Position numbers and translations under genes: made by a program
Assembly (NCBI GenBank): GCA_026389055.1
Contig: JAPLIO010000070.1
Location: 1-8,390, forward strand
DNA length: 8,390 nt
DNA from: Candidatus Melainabacteria bacterium
GTDB lineage: Bacteria > Cyanobacteriota > Vampirovibrionia > Vampirovibrionales > JAJTHC01
Reading direction: 5' to 3'
Part shown: positions 1-5,825 of the stretch, piece by piece
Position numbering within the stretch: the stretch's first letter is position 1
Layout: each line of letters starts with the position of its first letter
Notes under the pieces: generated by a model
What the model was told of the DNA's origin: nothing
What the model saw: only the letters and a program-made list of their open reading frames with translations
Database searches by the model: none

Positions 1-141
1 AAACAGGTTGCTTTAGCAACCAAGAACGGAGAATTTGACGTGTACATAGAAGTACATAAGAATTCGAGTACCGCAAATGACAACGAAGATGCCCCAGATA
101 TCGAGTCATGCAAGAGGTCTATTCGTTTACAACAGCGCTAG
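1..141 (+). CDS. C-terminal end of an unidentified protein (partial, start outside window)
   Basis: Frame 1 is open from the first base for 46 codons and ends in TAG at 139-141. The visible peptide starts KQVALATKNGEFDVYIEVHK, then becomes polar and acidic (about residues 21-35, with several Asn, Asp and Glu) and ends in a basic stretch (CKRSIRLQQR). The first half reads like the last beta-strand of a folded domain and the rest like a flexible tail. The pattern 'ALA..NGEF.V.I.V' loosely recalls the end of SAF/RcpC-type Flp pilus assembly proteins (CpaB), but 46 residues are too few to claim this. No intrinsic terminator hairpin is visible after the stop, only a run of eight T at 151-158. The YkgJ-type gene starts 61 bp downstream with its own promoter. 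Confidence 0.55.
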   Translation, partial: KQVALATKNGEFDVYIEVHKNSSTANDNEDAPDIESCKRSIRLQQR

Positions 142-187
142 GTTACTCTCTTTTTTTTCATTCGTCGCTTTTTAATGGCAGTAGCGT

Positions 188-193
188 TATAAT
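188..193 (+). promoter_or_regulatory. Perfect TATAAT -10 box directly before the YkgJ-type gene
   Basis: TATAAT lies at 188-193 and the ATG at 203, leaving 9 nt between them. Transcription normally starts about 6-9 nt after a -10 box, so the mRNA would begin at or within a few bases of the ATG. No purine-rich Shine-Dalgarno sequence is present between the box and the start. No good TTGACA match is seen at the usual distance (165-170 reads TCGCTT). An 8-bp direct repeat, AGCGTTAT, flanks and overlaps the box at 183-190 and 197-204. The promoter call rests on the perfect hexamer and its position. Confidence 0.6.
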
Positions 194-202
194 AAAAGCG
201 TT

Positions 203-697
203 ATGCAACAATCATTTTATAAGCAACTAAGCCACTACAAAGAACTCATCCTTCGCCTCGTTCGGCGGGGCATTAGTCGAAGCCTTATTTGGTTTGGCTG
301 GCAAACCGATAATCCTGAAACGACGGTTGAGGGCGACTATTATAATCGAACGGGTAGTTGTAACCAATGTGGGCAGTGTTGCCAACATATCTACTTAACT
401 TATCGTCGTCAGGTCATAAAAAACGTTGATGAGTTTAACCGTATTAAAACACTGCACGCGAAGGAATACGGTAGTTTTGAACCCATTGAACAAACTGCTA
501 CAGGGGTTGTTTTTCAGTGCAATGCGTTAGAAGAAGATAACCGTTGCGGAAGATATTTGAATCGTCCGACGTTTTGCAGAACTTACCCCACGGAAGATAG
601 TTTATTGCAGGGGGGCAAGCTACCTTCGGATTGTAGTTACCTGTTTGAAATTAGACACAAATTTAGCCAAGTGCTAAAAACCCAGTTCAATGGATAG
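203..697 (+). CDS. YkgJ-family cysteine cluster protein (putative zinc/iron-chelating domain)
   Basis: This 164-residue protein shows the hallmark of the YkgJ/CxxCxxCC family (formerly UPF0153): C53, C56, C59 and C60 in CNQCGQCC, then C106, C115 and a second signature RPTFCRTYP around C125, with a further C144. Family members are thought to bind a metal ion or Fe-S cluster through these cysteines; the biochemical role is not settled. Residues 1-45 precede the domain and form a basic, partly hydrophobic stretch (KELILRLVRRGISRSLIWFGW) that could be an amphipathic or membrane-touching helix. No signal peptide is evident, so a cytoplasmic location is likely. The start at 203 is the only ATG before the cysteine cluster and has a perfect -10 box just upstream but no ribosome binding site. 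The gene converges on secA. Family assignment is firm; function is unknown. Confidence 0.88.
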   Translation: MQQSFYKQLSHYKELILRLVRRGISRSLIWFGWQTDNPETTVEGDYYNRTGSCNQCGQCCQHIYLTYRRQVIKNVDEFNRIKTLHAKEYGSFEPIEQTATGVVFQCNALEEDNRCGRYLNRPTFCRTYPTEDSLLQGGKLPSDCSYLFEIRHKFSQVLKTQFNG

Positions 698-712
698 TTT
701 TTGTCGATTGTG

Positions 713-897
713 TTAATACCAATTCATACCTTATACCAATTCAAAGTTTAAATAGCGTATTTGGGTTTGCATCATCGACGGGACACCACGGGGGGATGTC
801 CCCTACAATAACCTGATAATTCTCCCTTCGTAGGGGATGCCCCCCGTGGCATCCCGTATCATGATTTTACGCTATTTAAACTTTGAATTGGTATTAA
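713..897. repeat. Compound palindromic (MITE-like) intergenic element with nested hairpins
   Basis: The outer arms 733-759 and 868-894 are perfect 27-bp inverted complements (start ATACCAATTC, end GAATTGGTAT). The right end 885-897 (GAATTGGTATTAA) is also a perfect complement of 713-725 (TTAATACCAATTC), so the true ends are probably 713 and 897, each with TTAA outermost, which could be a 4-bp target duplication. Inside, a second inverted repeat (779-806 against 830-856) encloses a 23-nt loop. Each inner arm also folds on itself: GGGACA/TGTCCC at 780-785 and 797-802, and GGGATGCC/GGCATCCC at 834-841 and 848-855. It has no coding capacity. It fills nearly all of the space between the two convergent genes, ending 7 bp from the secA stop. 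It may be a non-autonomous mobile element and may also limit read-through in both directions, though it lacks a U-tract. Confidence 0.8.
716..743. repeat. Tandem duplication of the left end of the palindromic element
   Basis: ATACCAATTCA occurs at 716-726 and again at 733-743, a 17-bp period with ATACCTT-type sequence between. The right end of the element has only one copy. The left end therefore seems to have been duplicated, or the element inserted next to an older end of the same type. Confidence 0.7.
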
Positions 898-904
898 ATG
901 ACTA

Positions 905-3900
905 TTACCGCCCTAACCGAGGGTCAAGCAAGGTGGATTTCGGTAGACCTTCTTCCGAAGAATCTTCCACAAAACCACGCCCTTCTTGAATTTCTCCAGA
1001 AGCTACAGCCGCTTGATATTCTTGTGGTGTCATCACCTTTTGTAAATGCCCTGCAACAATAGGCGAACCTTCTTCAGGAATGAGGTGCAATTGCTGAGAC
1101 CCATCTACATTTTCTGTAGGGAATGGGGTTGATAACGAAAGCTGATTAAACGAAGAAAACGGCTGCAAGGGCGAACGCATCGGCGGGTTGGCAGCTTCAG
1201 TTTCAATTGTTGGTTGCCCACCGTAAGCCAACAGTTGTGCTTCATCGCCTTGTTCTTGCTGTTGTTGCATGGCATGCTGGGCCATCAACGATTCCATCAT
1301 TTCAGGCGTTGGCGTTACTTCAATTTGAATTTGGCTACGGAACAACATCGCCGTTACTTCAACTTGAATTTGATAGGTTAGCTTTTGAAATAATTCATAC
1401 GCTTCCCGACGATATTCAATCAGCGGGTCTTTCTGCCCATAAGCCCTAAGCCCAATGCTTTCACGCAATAAATCTAAGTTATGCAGGTAGTCAATCCAGC
1501 GGGCATCCACCACACGCAGAATCATTTCTCGTTCAATTTGGCGAATAGGGTGCTGGCGTTGAGCCATTTCTTCAGGCGAAAGATTGAGCGTTTCCAATTC
1601 CGCTTGTTCTTCCACTTCCAACCCACCAAAGGTAACACCATGTTGTTCACGCAATTGTTCAGTAACGGTTTTTAATTGATTAGCTAGCCCTTCGTAGGCT
1701 TCTTTACCCAATTGCTTGACGGTTTCCACAATTTGACTGTAAGATTTTCCCTGCAAGATACCCTCATTGAGTGGGGTTTCTAACATCGGCACCAGTTGGA
1801 GCAATTCGGCTTGCAAGGTGGCTAAAACCGCTGGGGCTTCAGTCGCATCTTGAGGGTCAAATTCAGGGGTAACCGTTAAGCTAACACACCGAGTTAACGC
1901 CTGTTGCACCATGTGCAATACGGATTCTTCCAAGTTTTCTAAGTTCAACACCCGTTTACGTTGGGCGTAAATCAATTTCCGTTGTTCGGTTAGAACGTCG
2001 TCGTACTGCAGCACGTTTTTCCGTACATCAAAATGGTAAGCTTCTACTTTACGTTGAGCACCCTCAATGGCTTTATTCACCAATTGAGCTGAAATAGGTA
2101 GGGTTTCTTCCACTTTTAGCAAATCCATCAAACCCGAAATTCGTTGCCCACCGAACAACCGCATTAAGCTATCTTCCAATGAAAGATAAAACTGCGTTGA
2201 ACCAGGGTCGCCTTGTCTGCCTGCACGCCCTCGTAACTGGTTGTCAATCCGTCTGGATTCATGGCGTTCAGTACCAATAATATGCAACCCGCCTAAGGCT
2301 TGTACTTTATCTCTATCGGCTTCGGTAATTTCTTTTTTGGCTTGAATTAAGGCTTTAAGTTCTTCTTCAGGTACAGTTTGCCAATCAATTTCTTGGTCTG
2401 CTAAATCTTGCCGAACCAAATATTCAGCGTTACCACCAAGCAAAATATCTGTTCCTCTGCCCGCCATGTTGGTAGCAATAGTAACAGCATTGAGCCTACC
2501 CGCTTGGGCAATAATGGTTGCTTCTTGGGCGTGTTGTTTGGCATTTAACACTTTATGAGGAATGCCTTCACGCACTTTTTCCACCGCACGCAATGTACCC
2601 GTCAAGTTGTTTAGCCATAGTTCTAAATCGCCATCTTTATTGATAGCGGTTTTTTGCTCGGCTAAAGCCGTTTCCCATTTCTGTAAGGATAAAAATGAAA
2701 CGTTTTCCAGCAACGGTTTGAAAACAGAAGCAACGGGGTTACTGGCATAAGTGGTTAAAAACCGTTGGGCTTTTTCTTGCAAATGCTGGGTTAAATGGTC
2801 TGGGTTAGAAAGCAATAACGAGAGATATTCCGATTTTTCAATCGAGGTTGTTCCCACCAATACAGGACGCCCCTCGGCGGATTGTTCCACAATGGATTCC
2901 GCCACTTTGAAGTATTTTACCGCTTCAGATTTAAAGATAAAATCGCTTAAATCATTCCGAACATCGTTTCGGTTGGTAGGAATGCGGGTTACTTCTAGGT
3001 TGTAAATTTTCCCAAATTCGGCTTCTTCGGTCATAGCCGTACCCGTCATACCTGCTAATTTGGGGTATAACCGAAAGAGGTTTTGAAAGGTGATGCTAGC
3101 CAAGGTTTGAGTTTCATCTTGAATGGAAACGCCTTCTTTGGCTTCTACGGCTTGGTGAATGCCATCGCTCCACCGACGCCCTTCCATAAGCCGCCCTGTA
3201 AATTCATCTACAATCACCACTTCGTCGTTTTTCACAACGTAATCAATATCCCGCTTATACAAATCTTTGGCTTTTAAGGCACAAAGCAAATGGTGGGCAA
3301 GGTTAATATCTTCATGGAATAAATCGTCAATTTCCAATAGGGCTTGGGCTTTATCAATGCCTTCTTCAGTTAGCACAATGTTTTTCGTTTTTTCATCAAC
3401 GGTATAATCCATTTCTTTTTCAAATTGAGGGGATAAACCCGCCATTCTCATATAGGTATCGGCAGATTGTGAGACACGCCCGCTAATAATAAGGGGGGTA
3501 CGGGCTTCATCAATCAAAATACTATCCACTTCATCCACAATGGCAAAACTAAAGGGGCGTTGAACCATTTGTCCTTTGGTGGTTGCCATATTATCCCGCA
3601 AATAATCAAAGCCAAATTCGTTGTTGGTGCCGTAAGTAATATCGCAAGCGTAAGCGTGTTTTTTTTCTTGAAAACTATTAAAGCCTCGTTGTTCAGAAAG
3701 CACAGTGCCAACGGTCAACCCTAAAAACTGGTACAGTTGCCCCATCCAATCCGCATCACGTTTCGCTAAATAATCGTTGACGGTAATAACATGCACGCCT
3801 TTGCCTGTTAAGGCGTTTAAATAGGCTGGCAAGGTGGCTACTAAGGTCTTCCCTTCGCCTGTTCGCATTTCAGAAATGTTACCTTTATGCAGCACATAGC

Positions 3901-4213
3901 CACCAATAATTTGAACATCATAATGACGCATGCCCAATATCCGACGGCTGGCTTCCCGACAAACGGCGAAGGCTTCAGGTAAAATGGTATCAAGCAATTC
4001 TTGTTCTAGTTTATAATCTTTGGCAGGGTCTTCAAGGTCCTTCGGACGATTCCGAAATTCAGCTTGAAACCAACGGGTTTTTTCCCGTAATTGCTCGTCG
4101 GTTAATTGTTGCAACGCTGCTTCATGAAGTGCTACTTCTTCTACAATGGGTTCAATTTGACGAATTTTTCGTTCATTGGGGGAACCAAACACTTTTTCGA
4201 GTAGTTGCAACAT
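905..4213 (-). CDS. secA: Preprotein translocase motor subunit SecA, with NBD2 insertion and no SEC-C zinc motif
   Basis: SecA is the ATPase that drives unfolded preproteins through the SecYEG channel at the inner membrane. Visible landmarks in order are: Walker A RTGEGKT at residues 117-123; DEAD-type Walker B DEVD at 227-230 followed by IDEARTPLIISG; the preprotein cross-linking region roughly 240-385; LAGMTGTA at 387-393; VGTTSIEKSE at 453-462; NMAGRGTDILLGGN at 582-595; GTERHESRRIDNQLRGRAGR at 647-666; and the helical scaffold/wing region with DARWIDYLHNLDLLRESI at 903-920. At 1102 residues it is longer than the usual 800-950. About 80 extra residues sit at 469-549 between SIEKSE..LSLLL and IPHKVLNAK, which are normally about 10 residues apart. 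The tail from about 960 is Gln/Pro/Ser-rich and lacks the CxCxSG...CH zinc motif. All catalytic motifs are intact. The start at 4213 gives the canonical short N-terminus. The ribosome binding site is weak (AGAAAG, 9 nt upstream). Confidence 0.97.
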   Translation of the reverse strand: MLQLLEKVFGSPNERKIRQIEPIVEEVALHEAALQQLTDEQLREKTRWFQAEFRNRPKDLEDPAKDYKLEQELLDTILPEAFAVCREASRRILGMRHYDVQIIGGYVLHKGNISEMRTGEGKTLVATLPAYLNALTGKGVHVITVNDYLAKRDADWMGQLYQFLGLTVGTVLSEQRGFNSFQEKKHAYACDITYGTNNEFGFDYLRDNMATTKGQMVQRPFSFAIVDEVDSILIDEARTPLIISGRVSQSADTYMRMAGLSPQFEKEMDYTVDEKTKNIVLTEEGIDKAQALLEIDDLFHEDINLAHHLLCALKAKDLYKRDIDYVVKNDEVVIVDEFTGRLMEGRRWSDGIHQAVEAKEGVSIQDETQTLASITFQNLFRLYPKLAGMTGTAMTEEAEFGKIYNLEVTRIPTNRNDVRNDLSDFIFKSEAVKYFKVAESIVEQSAEGRPVLVGTTSIEKSEYLSLLLSNPDHLTQHLQEKAQRFLTTYASNPVASVFKPLLENVSFLSLQKWETALAEQKTAINKDGDLELWLNNLTGTLRAVEKVREGIPHKVLNAKQHAQEATIIAQAGRLNAVTIATNMAGRGTDILLGGNAEYLVRQDLADQEIDWQTVPEEELKALIQAKKEITEADRDKVQALGGLHIIGTERHESRRIDNQLRGRAGRQGDPGSTQFYLSLEDSLMRLFGGQRISGLMDLLKVEETLPISAQLVNKAIEGAQRKVEAYHFDVRKNVLQYDDVLTEQRKLIYAQRKRVLNLENLEESVLHMVQQALTRCVSLTVTPEFDPQDATEAPAVLATLQAELLQLVPMLETPLNEGILQGKSYSQIVETVKQLGKEAYEGLANQLKTVTEQLREQHGVTFGGLEVEEQAELETLNLSPEEMAQRQHPIRQIEREMILRVVDARWIDYLHNLDLLRESIGLRAYGQKDPLIEYRREAYELFQKLTYQIQVEVTAMLFRSQIQIEVTPTPEMMESLMAQHAMQQQQEQGDEAQLLAYGGQPTIETEAANPPMRSPLQPFSSFNQLSLSTPFPTENVDGSQQLHLIPEEGSPIVAGHLQKVMTPQEYQAAVASGEIQEGRGFVEDSSEEGLPKSTLLDPRLGR

Positions 4214-4265
4214 GATAATAGGCTTTCTGTATAGCAGATTCCTGATGAATGGCAGGAGTTTTAAT

Positions 4266-4301
4266 CATAGAATAATTAGTTACTATTCTACCATAGAATA
4301 A
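4266..4301 (-). promoter_or_regulatory. secA promoter candidate (extended -10) overlapped by an operator-like repeat
   Basis: On the minus strand TGG-TAGAAT at 4293-4285 is an extended -10 box that would start transcription near 4278, giving a leader of about 65 nt before the secA ATG. No clear -35 is seen. The 7-mer TAGAATA occurs three times in alternating orientation: 4268-4274, inverted at 4284-4290 and again at 4294-4300. The last two form a 17-bp palindrome, TATTCTA-CCA-TAGAATA, that covers the -10 box. CATAGAATAA is also directly repeated at 4266-4275 and 4292-4301. A repressor site is an inference; no known regulator motif is matched. Confidence 0.4.
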
Positions 4302-4346
4302 GGGGTTTCGCCTAAAATCCTCTATTACTCAAGCTTAAAAAAGTAT

Positions 4347-4386
4347 AAAAGAGACCCCTCCACATTTGGAGCAGGTCTCCTTTTTT
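4347..4386. terminator. Bidirectional intrinsic terminator between the 191-residue gene and secA
   Basis: The outer stem GAGACC (4351-4356) pairs with GGTCTC (4374-4379). The inner stem CTCC (4358-4361) pairs with GGAG (4368-4371), with a small bulge and a 6-nt loop. On the plus strand it is followed by TTTTTT at 4381-4386. On the minus strand it is followed by TCTTTTATACTTTTTT. The minus-strand direction ends the 191-residue gene, whose stop is about 24 bp away, and separates it from the secA promoter. Confidence 0.8.
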
Positions 4387-4409
4387 GTATATCGGTATGG
4401 TATGAGAGA

Positions 4410-4985
4410 CTAATCTTCTCTTGGAGGGAATTCATACGTAGGTGCTGGTGGGGGGGGCGGTGCAACACAGAAAGGCTCGTTTTTCTTTTTTTTGTTTGCT
4501 TCTATTTCTTTTCGCCCTGCCTGTACAAACAATTTTTTCTTTTCAAAATAATCCTCTACACCGTTAATTGATCCTCCTGCAAAGTTAATTAACTTTACAA
4601 CCAAAGGTGTATCTTCAGGATTATCTAAATCATCCACAGTTAATTTACGATCACTTCCAGCAATTGCCAGAAATACTTCTGCTTGTTCGTCTCTTGTTCT
4701 AATTTGTTGAACGATAGTTCCATCCTTAATCCCTGCATTTTTAATTTCTTCTAATTGTTGCCAGCTTGTAATGGGGTTTCCACGGTTTTGGCTTACTGCT
4801 TGCCCAATCGTTGAGCGAAGAAGAGAAGCATCTCCTTGGATATCTTCTATGGTTAGCTTACCGTCGAATCCAGCAAGTTTTTTAAATTCTCGTTCCTTTT
4901 CAGTTTCTGATATCGTGTATTGATTGGTACGACAAGGGACAGTCGTTGATGTAGTATTCGTGTTATAAGAGGTGATTCTAGACAT
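4410..4985 (-). CDS. Hypothetical protein with two degenerate EF-hand-like modules and a proline-rich tail
   Basis: I do not recognise this 191-residue protein. It starts with a Ser/Thr/Asn-rich, probably disordered segment (1-28). Two similar modules follow: 34-64, containing FKKLAGFDGKLTIEDIQGD, and 104-136, containing FLAIAGSDRKLTVDDLDNP. Both have the pattern 'F..(L/I)AG.D.KLT(I/V).D(I/L)'. The stretch D-G-K-L-T-x-x-D recalls the second half of an EF-hand loop, but the first two acidic ligands are absent, so calcium binding is doubtful. Next come a basic Lys-rich stretch (149-168) and a tail APPPPPAPTYEFPP (175-188). No signal peptide or membrane segment is seen. It is followed by a terminator, so it is probably a single-gene unit. 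A ribosome binding site AAAGGA lies at 5002-4997, 11 nt before the ATG, supporting the start. The coding sequence looks more AT-rich than secA or ribF, as expected for a lineage-specific or acquired gene. Confidence 0.75.
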   Translation of the reverse strand: MSRITSYNTNTTSTTVPCRTNQYTISETEKEREFKKLAGFDGKLTIEDIQGDASLLRSTIGQAVSQNRGNPITSWQQLEEIKNAGIKDGTIVQQIRTRDEQAEVFLAIAGSDRKLTVDDLDNPEDTPLVVKLINFAGGSINGVEDYFEKKKLFVQAGRKEIEANKKKKNEPFCVAPPPPPAPTYEFPPRED

Positions 4986-4996
4986 AAAAATAAACG

Positions 4997-5002
4997 TCCT
5001 TT
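4997..5002 (-). promoter_or_regulatory. Ribosome binding site of the 191-residue gene
   Basis: AAAGGA on the minus strand, 11 nt before the ATG at 4985. It is the clearest Shine-Dalgarno sequence in the window and fixes the start of this gene. Confidence 0.6.
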
Positions 5003-5198
5003 AGGTTTGCATAAATTGAAAAATTATCATAACTCAACAAGAACAATTTTATTTAACTCATTCAACAATTGATGATTTAAATAAAATTATCTATAGTTTA
5101 ATAAACAATTTTAAGAGTGTAAAATTAACTCAGTTCTTGCTTCTCATTGCTTTTTTGTTACAAAAGAGGCTGATATTTTTCTCTGCTCGATTTTATTT

Positions 5199-5825
5199 TT
5201 ACAGGATAGGTTCACTTTGATGCACTTGTACTTGATGATAAGCCTGCATGATTTTCCGTTGCAATAGGTAGTCTGGGCAAAACCGAGCCACTTGTTGCCA
5301 AAACCGTGGGGAATGGTTCGGCACCAAAAAATGAGCCAATTCATGCACCATTAAATACCGAAACGCCGCTTCTGGAATGGCTTCCCCTAAACTGTATTTG
5401 GAAACCGTCAATTCACCCGTTTTTACCTTCACATAAGCCAAGCTAGAATACTTCGACCGCCCAATTCTCACCGTTTTTAATGGGTGCCGAAAGGTCTCCG
5501 CATTCAGTTGAAACACATAAGCTTCCAACGCTTCCACTGTTTGAATATTCAGCGTTTTTTCCACGGTTGCCAGCAATTCCGCCCCTTTTAAATTCGCCGA
5601 TTTTCGCCTTGAGCTAGGGGTTTGGGTCATTTTGTTATAGGCGTTTTCCAACCGACGTTGCAACGTTTGGATGACTTCCACCTTGTACGCCTTGGGCAAC
5701 TGCTTTGGTACGGTAATATACCCAATATTGCCTCTAATTCTACCCGAAGCCGTCTTACGATGCGGAGCTTCCTTAATCTCCCAAACCAAGGGGGGCAAGC
5801 TGAGCGTTGTCGAAGTCGTCATCAT
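5199..5825 (-). CDS. YgjP-type (DUF45) metal-dependent hydrolase
   Basis: This 208-residue protein carries the zinc-hydrolase signature MVHELAHFLVPNHSPRFW at 159-176. H161, E162 and H165 form the HExxH motif and H171 is the likely third metal ligand. The HELAH...NHS..FW pattern is typical of the YgjP/DUF45 family, distantly related to SprT and WLM metallopeptidase-like folds. E. coli YgjP has been described as a UTP-hydrolysing enzyme, but whether that holds here is not known. The N-terminal half (residues 10-110) has a beta-rich opening and then a basic helical region. No signal peptide is present, so it should be cytoplasmic. Its ATG overlaps the ribF TGA as ATGA, so it is probably translated by coupling as the last gene of the SIS-ribF-ygjP operon. 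A second ATG follows immediately at 5822. The family call is strong; the substrate is open. Confidence 0.88.
   Translation of the reverse strand: MMTTSTTLSLPPLVWEIKEAPHRKTASGRIRGNIGYITVPKQLPKAYKVEVIQTLQRRLENAYNKMTQTPSSRRKSANLKGAELLATVEKTLNIQTVEALEAYVFQLNAETFRHPLKTVRIGRSKYSSLAYVKVKTGELTVSKYSLGEAIPEAAFRYLMVHELAHFLVPNHSPRFWQQVARFCPDYLLQRKIMQAYHQVQVHQSEPIL

Noticed and set aside
142..160. Run of eight T at 151-158 after the partial gene, as an intrinsic terminator
   Set aside because: I could not find a stem of useful length directly upstream; only the short palindrome AGCGCT lies nearby.
713..897. Long palindrome as a plain Rho-independent terminator for both convergent genes
   Set aside because: Neither the outer arms nor the inner hairpins are followed by a U-tract, and the nested structure and duplicated ends fit a repeat element better. 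A side effect on read-through remains possible.
1207..3277. Plus-strand open frames of 60-85 codons opposite secA
   Set aside because: They are antisense to a fully conserved secA reading frame, lack ribosome binding sites and look like no known family.
5144..5344. Minus-strand open frame of 66 codons across the end of the YgjP-type gene
   Set aside because: It overlaps the conserved HELAH region in another frame and shows no features of its own.
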